From Arminella tubonensis (GTDB taxonomy: Bacteria > Pseudomonadota > Alphaproteobacteria > Rhizobiales > Rhizobiaceae): a stretch of 64,000 nt of DNA. The stretch's first letter is position 1. Each line of letters opens with the position of its first letter. The notes under the pieces were generated by a model. That model was not told the origin of the DNA, did not search any database, and was given only the letters and a program-made list of their open reading frames with translations. The stretch spans positions 62,001 through 126,000 of the forward strand of contig NZ_PCDP01000065.1 in NCBI RefSeq assembly GCF_003240585.1. The letters run 5' to 3'. The position numbers and the translations under genes are program-made. Shown here in pieces: positions 16,665 through 25,384 of this stretch.

Positions 16665-17705
16665 ATGAAGTTTTCGCTGTTTGTGCACATGGAGCGACTG
16701 AACCCCGGTCAGACCGACGAGCAACTTTATGAGGAGTTCGCCCAGCTTTGCGAAATTGCCGATAGAGCCGGTTTTTCAGCCATTTGGACGGGCGAGCACC
16801 ACGGCATGAGTTTCACCATTGCTCCCAACCCGTTCATCAATCTTGCCGACCTCGCGCGTCGCACGAAACAAGCCCGGCTCGGCACGGGCACCATCATCGC
16901 GCCCTTCTGGCATCCGATAAAGCTGGCCGGCGAAGCGGCCATGACCGATATCATCTCCGGAGGCAGGCTCGACATCGGCATTGCGCGCGGCGCCTATGGC
17001 TTCGAATACGAGCGGCTGCTTCCCGGCCTCGACGCCTGGGGCGCAGGCCAGCGCATGCGCGAGCTCATCCCGGCGATCAAGGGCATCTGGGAAGGTGACT
17101 ATGCGCATGACGGGGAATTCTTCAAGTTTCCATCAACCACCTCTGCGCCCAAGCCGCTACAGAAACCGCATCCGCCAATCTGGGTGGCGGCGCGCGATCC
17201 CAACAGCCACGAATTTGCTGTCGCGAATGGCTGCAATGTGCAGGTTACGCCGCTTTGGAACGGCGACAGCGAAATCGAAAGCCTCATGGAGCGCTTCGAG
17301 ACAGCCTGTGCCAAGAGCCCGTCCTTGGACCGGCCGAAGATCATGCTGCTGCTGCATACCTATGTTGGCGACGGTGAGACGGACCTTGAGCAGGCTGCTC
17401 GGGAGATGAGTGTCTACTACAACTACTTCTTCGCCTGGTTCAAGAACGAGCGCCCGATCCATCAGGGTCTCATCGAGGCGCTGAGCCCAGATGAGATGGC
17501 CGCAAATTCAGCCGTCTCCCCTGACATCATGCGTCGGAACCTGGCCGTCGGTACGGCCGACGAGGTCATCGCGCGCCTGAAGCGCTACGAGGCCATGGGC
17601 TATGACGAATATTCCTTCTGGATCGATACCGGCATGAGCTTCGAGCGCAAGAAGGCTTCGCTTGAGCGCTTCATCGCCCATGTCATGCCAGCGTTTTCGG
17701 AGTAG
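16665..17705 (+). CDS. LLM-class flavin-dependent monooxygenase (luciferase-like)
   Basis: A 346-residue TIM-barrel enzyme of the bacterial luciferase-like family, which uses FMNH2 and O2 supplied with the neighbouring flavin reductase. FSLFVHMERL begins the barrel, SAIWTGEHHGMSFT (about residues 38-51) is the typical EHH flavin/substrate motif, TGTIIAPFWHPIKLAGE and GGRLDIGIARGAYGFEY give the phosphate-binding and substrate sides, and VGTADEVIARLKRYEAMG is the usual C-terminal signature. The ATG at 16665 starts 4 bases after the stop of the reductase gene. Possible reactions are ring or C-N bond cleavage as in RutA- or PyrA-type enzymes; the substrate is unknown. Confidence 0.9.
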   Translation: MKFSLFVHMERLNPGQTDEQLYEEFAQLCEIADRAGFSAIWTGEHHGMSFTIAPNPFINLADLARRTKQARLGTGTIIAPFWHPIKLAGEAAMTDIISGGRLDIGIARGAYGFEYERLLPGLDAWGAGQRMRELIPAIKGIWEGDYAHDGEFFKFPSTTSAPKPLQKPHPPIWVAARDPNSHEFAVANGCNVQVTPLWNGDSEIESLMERFETACAKSPSLDRPKIMLLLHTYVGDGETDLEQAAREMSVYYNYFFAWFKNERPIHQGLIEALSPDEMAANSAVSPDIMRRNLAVGTADEVIARLKRYEAMGYDEYSFWIDTGMSFERKKASLERFIAHVMPAFSE

Positions 17706-17709
17706 GGCT

Positions 17710-19173
17710 ATGCGGCGGTTCCAATGCTACATCGACGGAAAATTCAGCGACGGCGAGGCCTGTTTCGAAAGCATTGACCCTGCCTCGGGGCGCGCCTGGG
17801 CAGAGATGCCGGAAGCACGGGAAGCCGATGTCGACCGCGCCGTCAAGGCCGCGCATGAAGCGCTCTACAACGGTCCCTGGGCAAGGACGACAGCGACCCA
17901 GCGGGGCAAGTTGCTCTACCGTTTGGCGGATTTGGTCGCGGCCCATGCAGGTAAGCTCGCCGAGCTGGAAACGCGCGATACCGGCAAGATCATCCGCGAG
18001 ACCTCCGCGCAGATTGCCTATGTCGCGGACTATTACCGCTACTACGCAGGTATCGCAGACAAGATCGAAGGGTCCTATCTGCCGATCGACAAGCTGGACA
18101 TGGATGTCTGGCTCCGCCGCGAACCGATCGGCGTGATTGCCATGGTGGTGCCCTGGAACAGCCAGCTGTTCCTGTCGGCCGTCAAGATCGGCCCGGCGCT
18201 TGCGGCTGGTTGCACCATGGTCGTCAAGGCTTCAGAAGACGGACCTGCTCCGCTTTTGGAGCTTGCACGGCTCGTCGACGAGGCCGGCTTTCCACCCGGC
18301 GTCGTCAACGTGATCACCGGCTTCGGCCCTTCCTGCGGCGCAGCGCTTAGCCGCCATCCGAAGATCGCCCATATCGCCTTTACCGGTGGGCCGGAAACCG
18401 CGCGCCAGGTGGTGCGCAACTCGGCGGAAAATCTTGCCTCGATCTCGCTGGAACTCGGCGGCAAATCCCCTTTCATTGTTTTTGCCGACGCTGACCTCGA
18501 AAGCGCCGCCAATGCACAGGTCGCTGGCATTTTTGCCGCAACCGGTCAAAGCTGCGTGGCGGGTTCGCGCCTGATCGTCGAGGAGGCCATCAAGGATCGC
18601 TTCGTCGCCCTCTTGAAGCAAAAGGCCGAGAAGATCCGCATCGGTAGTCCGCTTGACGTGGCAACCGAAGTCGGACCGCTGGCGACAAGGCGTCAGCGCG
18701 ACCGCGTCGAAGCGCTGGTGGCCAGCTCGATCGAGGCAGGGGCGCGGCTGATTGCCGGCGGGGCCTCCCCGGACCGTGATGGCTTCTACTACCCACCGAC
18801 CATTCTCGATTGCGACGGCATCGCCTCGCCATCTCTCGACAATGAATTCTTCGGTCCCGTTCTGTCGGTCCTGTCCTTCAAGACGGAGGAAGAGGCGCTG
18901 ACACTTGCCAACGATACGGGATACGGCCTTGCTGCCGGCGTCTTTACCCAAAACCTGACCCGTGCCCACCGCCTGATGAAAGGGATTCGCGCCGGTATCG
19001 TCTGGGTCAACACCTATCGTGCCGTATCGCCGATCGCGCCGTTCGGTGGCTTCGGGCTTTCTGGCCAAGGGCGCGAAGGCGGCATGGCTGCCGCGCTCGA
19101 CTACACCAAGACCAAGACCATCTGGCTGAGGACCTCGGACGATCCGATCCCCGATCCATTCGTGATGCGATGA
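17710..19173 (+). CDS. NAD(P)-dependent aldehyde dehydrogenase
   Basis: A 487-residue aldehyde dehydrogenase. The cofactor-binding PWNSQLF and FTGGPETARQV, the general base in SLELGGKSP (Glu about residue 250) and the catalytic Cys in ATGQSCVAGSRLIVEE (about 284) are all present, followed by NEFFGPVLSV near residue 377. It should oxidise an aldehyde made by the LLM monooxygenase to the acid. The start at 17710 lies 4 bases after the monooxygenase stop with TAGGG before it. The stop overlaps the start of the NIPSNAP gene. The substrate (for example a semialdehyde) is not determined. Confidence 0.92.
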   Translation: MRRFQCYIDGKFSDGEACFESIDPASGRAWAEMPEAREADVDRAVKAAHEALYNGPWARTTATQRGKLLYRLADLVAAHAGKLAELETRDTGKIIRETSAQIAYVADYYRYYAGIADKIEGSYLPIDKLDMDVWLRREPIGVIAMVVPWNSQLFLSAVKIGPALAAGCTMVVKASEDGPAPLLELARLVDEAGFPPGVVNVITGFGPSCGAALSRHPKIAHIAFTGGPETARQVVRNSAENLASISLELGGKSPFIVFADADLESAANAQVAGIFAATGQSCVAGSRLIVEEAIKDRFVALLKQKAEKIRIGSPLDVATEVGPLATRRQRDRVEALVASSIEAGARLIAGGASPDRDGFYYPPTILDCDGIASPSLDNEFFGPVLSVLSFKTEEEALTLANDTGYGLAAGVFTQNLTRAHRLMKGIRAGIVWVNTYRAVSPIAPFGGFGLSGQGREGGMAAALDYTKTKTIWLRTSDDPIPDPFVMR

Positions 19174-19526
19174 CGATGATGTACTACGAGATCCGCACAT
19201 ATCGGCTGAGGAACGGCGCCGTTCCAGCCTACCTCAAGGTGGTGGAGGCGGAGGGCATTGCGGTCCAGAAGAAACATCTGGGGGAACTGGTCGGCTATTT
19301 CTTCTCCGAGATCGGACCCGTAAACGAGATCGTTCATATCTGGGCGTTTGCGAGCCTGGACGAACGCGACAGACGTCGGGTTGCCTTGATGGCCGATCCG
19401 GCATGGCAGGCCTTCCTGCCCAAAATTCGCGACCTCATAGACCTTGCGGAAAACAAGATCATGAAGCCGGCAAGGTTTTCGCCTTTGGGAGGCGATCGCC
19501 AAGGGGTGAGTCGTCACGAAGCATAA
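19170..19526 (+). CDS. NIPSNAP-family protein
   Basis: A 118-residue protein with one NIPSNAP (dimeric alpha/beta barrel) domain: YYEIRTYRLRNGAVPAYLK at the start, HLGELVGYFFSEIGPVNEIVHIWAF in the middle and WQAFLPKIRDLI near the end. Members occur in catabolic operons with oxygenases and dehydrogenases and are thought to bind or transform small oxygenated intermediates; no catalytic residues are agreed. The ATG overlaps the aldehyde dehydrogenase stop (ATGA), so it is clearly part of the same unit. The C-terminal 15 residues after KPARFSPL look like a non-conserved tail. Confidence 0.85.
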   Translation: MTMMYYEIRTYRLRNGAVPAYLKVVEAEGIAVQKKHLGELVGYFFSEIGPVNEIVHIWAFASLDERDRRRVALMADPAWQAFLPKIRDLIDLAENKIMKPARFSPLGGDRQGVSRHEA

Positions 19527-19555
19527 ACTCATGAAAAACAAAGGAGTGTGGGAAC

Positions 19556-20569
19556 ATGAAGAAGATAATTGGTTTGACGGCGGTAATCGTTGCGATGGTT
19601 GGTACCTCGCTTGCCGCCAATGCAGCGGATCTGGTCTTTTCGAGCTGGGGCGGAACGACACAGGATGCCCAAAAGGCTGCCTGGGCTGAGAAGTTTACCG
19701 CAAAGACCGGGATCAATGTGCTACAGGACGGTCCGACCGACTATGGCAAGATCAAAGCGATGGTCGAGGCCGCCGGTGTGACTTGGGATGTCGTCGACGT
19801 CGAAGGCGACTACGCAGCGCGCGCAGGCCAGAAAGACCTTCTGGAAAAACTCGATTTCTCGGTCATCGACAAATCCAAGCTCGACCCGCGTTTCGTCACC
19901 GACTACTCGGTTGGAAGCTTCTATTATTCCTTCGTGATCGGGTGCAACAAGGATGCCGTTGCAGCCTGCCCGAAGACCTGGGCGGATTTGTTTGACACCG
20001 CAAAATTTCCCGGCAAGCGCACGTTCTACAAGTGGTCTGCTCCCGGCGTGATTGAAGCGGCGCTACTGGCCGACGGCGTGCCTGCCGACAAGCTCTACCC
20101 GCTTGATCTCGATCGGGCCTTCAAGAAGCTTGATACGATCAAGTCCGATATCGTCTGGTGGTCAGGCGGTGCTCAGTCGCAGCAGCTCCTGGCCTCCGCC
20201 GAGGCGCCATTTGGCAGCGTCTGGAACGGCCGCATGACCGCTCTTGCCCAGACCGGCGTCAACGTGGAGACCTCGTGGGAGCAGAACATCACCGCGGCGG
20301 ATGCGCTCGTCGTGCCGAAGGGCGCCAAGAACAAGGCCGCGGCCATGCAGTTTATTGCACTTGCGACGTCAGCGGCAGCCCAGGCGGATCTGGCAAAAGC
20401 GACAGGCTATGCGCCGGTCAACATCGATTCTCCCAAACTGATGGACGCGGCCGTGGCCAAGACTCTGCCTGACCAGCAGACCGCGAGCCAGGTCAACGCC
20501 GACATGAACTACTGGGCCGCCAATCGCGACACGATCGGCGAGCGTTGGTACGCCTGGCAGGCAAAGTAG
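19556..20569 (+). CDS. ABC transporter substrate-binding protein, spermidine/putrescine (PotD) type
   Basis: A 337-residue periplasmic binding protein. A clean signal peptide ends at SLAANA-ADLVFSSWGG (about residue 23). The mature start FSSWGGTTQDAQKAAW, the segment TWDVVDVEGDYAARAG and the repeated Trp-rich pocket (IVWWSGGAQSQQLL, about 200-213) place it in the POT/family 1 group that binds polyamines and other amines or small organic molecules. AGGAG precedes the ATG. It is separated from the permease genes by a strong hairpin. Because the operon begins with catabolic enzymes, the ligand is probably the growth substrate rather than a polyamine; this is inference. Confidence 0.9.
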   Translation: MKKIIGLTAVIVAMVGTSLAANAADLVFSSWGGTTQDAQKAAWAEKFTAKTGINVLQDGPTDYGKIKAMVEAAGVTWDVVDVEGDYAARAGQKDLLEKLDFSVIDKSKLDPRFVTDYSVGSFYYSFVIGCNKDAVAACPKTWADLFDTAKFPGKRTFYKWSAPGVIEAALLADGVPADKLYPLDLDRAFKKLDTIKSDIVWWSGGAQSQQLLASAEAPFGSVWNGRMTALAQTGVNVETSWEQNITAADALVVPKGAKNKAAAMQFIALATSAAAQADLAKATGYAPVNIDSPKLMDAAVAKTLPDQQTASQVNADMNYWAANRDTIGERWYAWQAK

Positions 20570-20582
20570 CAGCCGTGCAAGG

Positions 20583-20610
20583 GGGCGTCGGCCAGAAAGG
20601 GCCGACGCCC
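20583..20610 (+). terminator. Intra-operon hairpin after binding-protein gene
   Basis: An 11-base perfect stem (GGGCGTCGGCC with GGCCGACGCCC) and a 6-base loop AGAAAG starts 14 bases after the binding-protein stop and 81 bases before the permease gene. There is no T-run after it, so partial termination or 3'-end protection of the binding-protein message is the likely role. Confidence 0.7.
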
Positions 20611-20690
20611 GGCGGCTCGCAGGGGTTCTCAGGGCGCGCGCCGACCACGTTCGTTCAGAGAGCCGCCACTTGTTTCCAGAAAGGACAGCT

Positions 20691-21566
20691 ATGTCATTGC
20701 TGATCGATTCCGAGACGTTGGGCGCATCCAGGGTTGTGCGTGTCCAAAGACCGAACGATATCAAGTTGACCCTGCCGGCGCTTGTGCTGCTGTTGCTGTT
20801 CTTTGTCCTGCCCGTGGTCATTCTCTTGACACGCAGCGTGACCGACCCTTCGCTCGGCTTCGGCAACTACGTCGCGCTCTTGGGTTCCATGACCTACCTC
20901 AAGATATTCTTGAACACCTTCCTCGTCGCTGGTGTGGTGACGGTGATCTCGCTGATCATCGGATTTCCCGTCGCCTGGGCACTGGTAATCATGCCGGGCT
21001 GGATCGCCTCGGTGGTCTTTGCAATTCTGCTGTTGTCGATGTGGACGAACCTTCTGGCGCGGACCTACGCGTGGATGGTGCTTCTGCAACGAACAGGGGT
21101 CATCAACAAGATCCTGATCGGCCTGCATCTGATCGACAAACCGCTTGCGCTCGTCAACAATCTGACCGGCGTCACGATCGGCATGACCTATATCATGCTG
21201 CCCTTCATCATCCTGCCGCTCTACGGCGTCATCAGAAAAATCGATCCGGCGATCTTGCAGGCGGCAGCTCTTTGCGGCGCCGGCCGTTGGCAATGTCTTG
21301 TTCGGGTCCTATTGCCGCTTGCGCTTCCAGGCATGGCGGCGGGCGCTTTGATGGTCTTTGTCATGTCGCTCGGCTATTTCGTCACCCCTGCGCTGCTCGG
21401 TGGGACTGCGAACATGATGCTTGCCGAGCTCATCGCCCAGTTTGTTCAATCCCTGGTCAATTGGGGCATGGGCGGAGCCGCCGCGCTGGTGCTCCTGGTG
21501 GTGACGCTGGTTCTCTATGCCGTCCAGCTTCGCTTCTTCGGTTCCAATCGGCTTGGAGGGCGCTGA
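20691..21566 (+). CDS. ABC transporter permease (PotB type)
   Basis: A 291-residue inner-membrane subunit with six membrane segments, the first being LPALVLLLLFFVLPVVILLT (about residues 26-45). The EAA loop reads QAAALCGAGRWQCLVRV (about 188-204), with the Cys-Gly-Ala pattern of polyamine-type permeases. The ATG at 20691 is preceded by AAGGACAG. The preceding 120 bases hold the hairpin described separately. It pairs with the next permease, whose gene starts 2 bases after this stop. Confidence 0.9.
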   Translation: MSLLIDSETLGASRVVRVQRPNDIKLTLPALVLLLLFFVLPVVILLTRSVTDPSLGFGNYVALLGSMTYLKIFLNTFLVAGVVTVISLIIGFPVAWALVIMPGWIASVVFAILLLSMWTNLLARTYAWMVLLQRTGVINKILIGLHLIDKPLALVNNLTGVTIGMTYIMLPFIILPLYGVIRKIDPAILQAAALCGAGRWQCLVRVLLPLALPGMAAGALMVFVMSLGYFVTPALLGGTANMMLAELIAQFVQSLVNWGMGGAAALVLLVVTLVLYAVQLRFFGSNRLGGR

Positions 21567-21567
21567 C

Positions 21568-22368
21568 GTGCTCCTGAACTACAATCGGCTTGGCTGGTGG
21601 AGGCTGGTTCTGATGGGCACCACTGCCTTGACGGCGGCGTTTTTACTTCTGCCAATCCTGTTCATCGCCGCACTTTCCTTCGGGTCTTCGCAATGGCTGA
21701 TATTTCCACCGCCGGGATGGACGCTCAAATGGTACCAGGAGCTTTTCGCCGATCCGCGCTGGCTGGAATCGGCGTGGACGAGCTTCCGCATCGCAGCGAT
21801 CGTCACCGTGCTCTCCGTGCTTCTCGGTCTCGTGACATCCTTTGGACTGACGCGCGGGCGCTTTTTCTTTCGCGAAGCGCTAAAAGCCCTGTTCCTGACA
21901 CCGATGATCTTGCCCGTCGTCGTCCTTGCCGTCGCCCTCTACGCCTTCTTCCTTGAGATCGGCCTCAACGGCACGCTGACAGGCTTCGTCATCGCTCACC
22001 TGGTTCTTGCGCTTCCGCTGTCGATTTTGTCGATTACCAATGCGCTGGAAGGCTTCGACAAGTCCATCGAGGACGCCGCCGTGCTTTGCGGCGCCTCACC
22101 GCTGGAGGCCAAGATCAGGGTGACGCTGCCAGCCATAAGCCACGGCCTCTTCTCGGCCGCCATCTTTTCTTTCCTGACATCCTGGGATGAAGTCGTCGTT
22201 GCCATCTTCATGTCCAGTCCGACCCTCCAGACCCTCCCCGTGAAAGTCTGGTCAACGCTGAGGCAGGATCTGACGCCCGTCGTCGCCGCCGCCTCGACCC
22301 TTCTTATCCTGCTGACCGTCTTGTTGATGCTGCTTGGGGCGGTTGTTCGCAAAGGATTGAAATCATGA
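21568..22368 (+). CDS. ABC transporter permease (PotC type)
   Basis: A 266-residue second polyamine-type permease with six membrane segments (TALTAAFLLLPILFIAAL near residue 15) and the EAA loop DAAVLCGASPLEAKIRV (about 171-187). The best start is the GTG at 21568, which has GGAGGG 7 bases upstream inside the end of the previous gene; an ATG 51 bases earlier would overlap the previous gene and lacks such a site. Its stop overlaps the ATPase start (ATGA), so all transporter genes are coupled. Confidence 0.88.
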   Translation: MLLNYNRLGWWRLVLMGTTALTAAFLLLPILFIAALSFGSSQWLIFPPPGWTLKWYQELFADPRWLESAWTSFRIAAIVTVLSVLLGLVTSFGLTRGRFFFREALKALFLTPMILPVVVLAVALYAFFLEIGLNGTLTGFVIAHLVLALPLSILSITNALEGFDKSIEDAAVLCGASPLEAKIRVTLPAISHGLFSAAIFSFLTSWDEVVVAIFMSSPTLQTLPVKVWSTLRQDLTPVVAAASTLLILLTVLLMLLGAVVRKGLKS

Positions 22369-23447
22369 CGAAGCGCTTTCTGCAAATTCAAGCGATTAGA
22401 AAGGACTACGGTCCCGTGACGGCTGTGCACGACATCAATCTCGACGTGGCGCAAGGTGAATTCTTGACCTTTCTCGGGCCGTCCGGTTCCGGAAAGAGCA
22501 CGACCCTCTACATCCTTGCCGGTTTCGAGGAGCCGACGCACGGAGATATCTTGCTCGGCGGCAAGACATTGCTGTCGACCCCGTCGCACAAGCGCCAGAT
22601 CGGCATGGTATTCCAACGCTATACACTGTTTCCACATCTGTCCGTCGGCGAGAACATCGCATTTCCTCTCAAGGTGCGGCGCTGGCCGAAAGCGGACGTC
22701 GATGCCAAGGTCAAGGAAATGCTGAAGCTCGTGCGCCTCGAGGGCTTCGAGGATCGCAAGCCGGCACAGATGTCAGGAGGCCAGCAGCAGCGCGTCGCGC
22801 TGGCCCGCGCATTGGCCTACGATCCTCCGGTGCTGTTGATGGACGAGCCGCTCTCGGCGCTCGATAAGAAGCTTCGGGAAGAGATACAACACGAAATCCG
22901 CCGCATCCATCAGCAAACCGAGGTGACGATCCTTTATGTCACCCACGATCAGGAGGAGGCGCTGCGCCTTTCCGACCGGATTGCTGTGTTTTCGAAGGGC
23001 GTCATCGACCAGATTGGCACTGGACCCGAACTTTATGCCAATCCGGCAACGCGCTTCGTGGCCGAGTTCATCGGCGACAGCGACTTCCTCCCCTGCAACA
23101 TGCTCGCCGCTGCGAATGGAAAGGCTGACATTTCGCTCGGAGGAACGACCATCATACCCAACGTCCCGGTTCACGGCAACGCGGTTGTCGGCGGCAAGGC
23201 CGCGCTGATGTTGCGACCGGAGCGGATGCAGCTGATGAGATCGGCGCCCGTTGCCAGCGGCGCTCTCGCCGTCACGGTCAGCGACATCACGTTCCTGGGC
23301 AACAACGTGCATGTCGCAACCCGCACCGACAAGGGCGATGCACTCGCGGTACGGCTTCCCTTTGGCCATGAGGCGATCTCCAGTCTCGGCCGCGGGGATA
23401 CCGTGTGGCTTGGCTTTGATCCGACATCCGCACACGTCTTCTGCTGA
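22365..23447 (+). CDS. ABC transporter ATP-binding protein (PotA type)
   Basis: A 360-residue ATPase. Walker A is GPSGSGKST (about residues 39-47), the signature MSGGQQQRVALAR (about 136-148), Walker B LLMDEPLSALD and the switch region YVTHDQEEAL. The C-terminal TOBE domain runs from FIGDSDFLPCNM to the end, with ALMLRPERMQLM typical of PotA-like proteins. It completes the four-gene importer. The transcription unit that starts at 14268 appears to end here, 31 bases before the stop of the convergent GntR gene. Confidence 0.92.
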   Translation: MTKRFLQIQAIRKDYGPVTAVHDINLDVAQGEFLTFLGPSGSGKSTTLYILAGFEEPTHGDILLGGKTLLSTPSHKRQIGMVFQRYTLFPHLSVGENIAFPLKVRRWPKADVDAKVKEMLKLVRLEGFEDRKPAQMSGGQQQRVALARALAYDPPVLLMDEPLSALDKKLREEIQHEIRRIHQQTEVTILYVTHDQEEALRLSDRIAVFSKGVIDQIGTGPELYANPATRFVAEFIGDSDFLPCNMLAAANGKADISLGGTTIIPNVPVHGNAVVGGKAALMLRPERMQLMRSAPVASGALAVTVSDITFLGNNVHVATRTDKGDALAVRLPFGHEAISSLGRGDTVWLGFDPTSAHVFC

Positions 23448-23478
23448 GATGACGGATGCCGAGCCTTTTTGCCAGCCC

Positions 23479-24162
23479 TCAGCCTTTGGTATCGGCGAGC
23501 AGTTCCTGAGCGATCGCGGAAGCGCTGGCGACATGGGAATTGGCCGCCCTGTAGGCGGCCTCGCCATCGGCGGCCCTGATTGCGTCGATGATGCGCTGCA
23601 TCTGTTCAGGGCCTTCCTTGTCGCGGCCCGGGGTATTGATGGTCAGTGACCGCAGATGGTTGATCCTGCCTGTGATCGACTTGACGATACCCCACGCGAC
23701 GAGACGACCGGAGTGCTCGAACAAGACTTGGTAGAATTCGGTCGTGGCCGTTAGAACGTCAGGAAGGTTCTTGCGTGCATAACTCGCTCGAATACGAGCA
23801 AGAACGCCTTCGAGCACTGGAAAGACCGTTGGGTCGGCCCTCTCGGCGCAGGCCTTCGCGGCAATACCCTCCAGAACGCCTCGAATTTCATAGATCTGCC
23901 GCGCCTCCTGCGGGGTGGTCTCGGCGACGATGGGGCCACGATTTGGCAAGATGGCGACAAGGCCCTCGGATTCCAGATGGCGCAGCACTTCGCGAACAAT
24001 CGTCCGACTGACCCCCAGTTGGTCGCAGAGGTCGCGTTCCACCAGCCGCTCGCCTGCTTTGAAATGGGTGTTGACGATGGCTTCCCGCATTTTCTCAAGC
24101 GCAAGTTCGCGAAGCGTCTTCTCTGGGCGGGCAACCTTCATCGGCTGGGCGGATAGGCTCAT
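23479..24162 (-). CDS. GntR-family regulator, FCD (FadR-like) subfamily
   Basis: A 227-residue regulator. The N-terminal winged HTH (LREAIV-like MREAIVNTHFKAGERLVERD, DQLGVSRTIVREVLRHLESEGL, ILPNRGPIVAE, about residues 24-82) is joined to an FCD ligand-binding domain with the metal-binding His/Asp pattern (IYEIRGVLEGIAAKACA, ATTEFYQVLFEHSG). Such repressors respond to organic acids. The ATG at 24162 has AAGGACAAG upstream; an in-frame start 42 bases earlier lacks one. It lies between the ABC genes and a divergent aldolase-family gene, with a palindrome-like site in the divergent region that is also found before the catabolic operon; it is the best candidate to control both. Confidence 0.9.
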   Translation of the reverse strand: MSLSAQPMKVARPEKTLRELALEKMREAIVNTHFKAGERLVERDLCDQLGVSRTIVREVLRHLESEGLVAILPNRGPIVAETTPQEARQIYEIRGVLEGIAAKACAERADPTVFPVLEGVLARIRASYARKNLPDVLTATTEFYQVLFEHSGRLVAWGIVKSITGRINHLRSLTINTPGRDKEGPEQMQRIIDAIRAADGEAAYRAANSHVASASAIAQELLADTKG

Positions 24163-24333
24163 GTATTTCTTGTCCTTTACTGCTGTCGCGCGGCGGGCCG
24201 GCAAGGCAACGGATCTTCAATTGACGGCGAAAACGCCGCGAGGAGCACACGTTACCTAGTCACTACGCCGCAGGTACCCGCATGCACCGTCGGATCCAAA
24301 CAGCTGCCGATACGCTCATGACACGTGCTATAT

Positions 24334-24347
24334 TATGGTATGCCGAA
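24334..24347. promoter_or_regulatory. Second copy of the TATGGTATGCC operator candidate
   Basis: TATGGTATGCCGAA in the 314-base divergent region between the GntR gene and the aldolase-family gene. The first 11 bases equal the reverse complement of part of the site at 14226-14239. It lies about 130 bases from the aldolase gene start and about 170 from the regulator start, so it could serve either promoter. Confidence 0.6.
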
Positions 24348-24476
24348 ACCAAGATCAACTCGCGACGGACACTGTCCGCATCTGCCCGAGGTTTTTTACC
24401 AACAACTGTCATTTGGTCATTTACAACTAACATGTTACCGGTTTACATCTGACATGGTGGATATGGAGGATGTTTT

Positions 24477-25361
24477 GTGAGCAGGCGGTTTGGTCTCTCG
24501 GTGGCGCTTGCCACCGCTGTCGAAGACGGCGGCAAAATTGCCCTTGAGGCGATGATCGTCCAGGCGCGGCGTTGTCTCGATGCCGGGTGTTCGAGCGTGA
24601 CGCTGTTCGGCACAACCGGCGAAGGCTGTTCTGTCGGCACGCAGGAAAGGGAGCGGGTGCTTGCGGCATTTCTCGAGGCCGGCATTGCTGCAGATCAAAT
24701 CGTGGTCGGTGTTCTTGTCGATGCGGCCGAAGATGCGGCAGCACAAGCCGGACACGCATTGGAAAGGGGCGCTTGCAACATTCTTCTAGCCCCCCCATCC
24801 TACTTCAAGAACGTCACCGATGAGGGCCTCTTCAAATGGTTCTCGGCGGTATTCACCCTGCTCGGGACACGCGCACGGGATATTATCGTCTATAATATTC
24901 CCTCCGTGACCATGGTGCCCCTTTCGGTTTCGCTGATCGGAAGACTGCGGTCGACCTTTCCGGAAATCGTAGTCGGCGTGAAGGATTCCTCCGGCGACTG
25001 GCCCTACACGGAATCGCTGCTAGGGGCGCATGGCGATCTTATCATTCTCATCGGTGACGAGCGCCATCTCGCCCGTGGCGTCCGGCTCGGCGGCCAGGGT
25101 GCAATTTCCGGCGTTGCCAACTTCTTGCCGCTCGAGGTCAGAGCCATGGCAGAGGAGGGTCACGACGATGGGCGTATCGAAGATTTCGTCGGCGAACTTT
25201 TGAACTATCCGGTTACGCCTGCCGTCAAGGTCATGATCGCACGTATGACGGGCGATGATGTCTGGCTCGCCGTTCGCCCGCCACTCGTTCCGATATCCGG
25301 CGAAGGATGTGAGAAGCTTGCTGCCGCGTTCGACGCTCTTTTTCGAGCGAAAGCGGCCTGA
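24477..25361 (+). CDS. Dihydrodipicolinate-synthase-family (class I aldolase-like) protein
   Basis: A 294-residue TIM-barrel lyase or dehydratase of the DapA/NAL superfamily. The GTTGEG substrate-carboxylate motif is at about residues 44-49, the catalytic Tyr in DIIVYNIPSVT (about 140) and the Schiff-base Lys in VVGVKDSSGDW (about 168). Genuine DapA is usually a housekeeping gene elsewhere; members next to GntR regulators and ABC importers are more often keto-acid aldolases or hydratase-aldolases for sugar acids or hydroxyproline-type compounds. A GTG start at 24477 has GGAGGA 6 bases upstream. The gene is followed 23 bases later by a second GntR gene. Confidence 0.88.
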   Translation: MSRRFGLSVALATAVEDGGKIALEAMIVQARRCLDAGCSSVTLFGTTGEGCSVGTQERERVLAAFLEAGIAADQIVVGVLVDAAEDAAAQAGHALERGACNILLAPPSYFKNVTDEGLFKWFSAVFTLLGTRARDIIVYNIPSVTMVPLSVSLIGRLRSTFPEIVVGVKDSSGDWPYTESLLGAHGDLIILIGDERHLARGVRLGGQGAISGVANFLPLEVRAMAEEGHDDGRIEDFVGELLNYPVTPAVKVMIARMTGDDVWLAVRPPLVPISGEGCEKLAAAFDALFRAKAA

Positions 25362-25384
25362 TCAAACGGCAGGATGGCAGGGAT

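Noticed and set aside
24477..25361. Genuine dapA for lysine synthesis
   Set aside because: The setting between two FCD-type GntR regulators and importers points to a catabolic member of the superfamily, although the catalytic residues do not exclude dapA.
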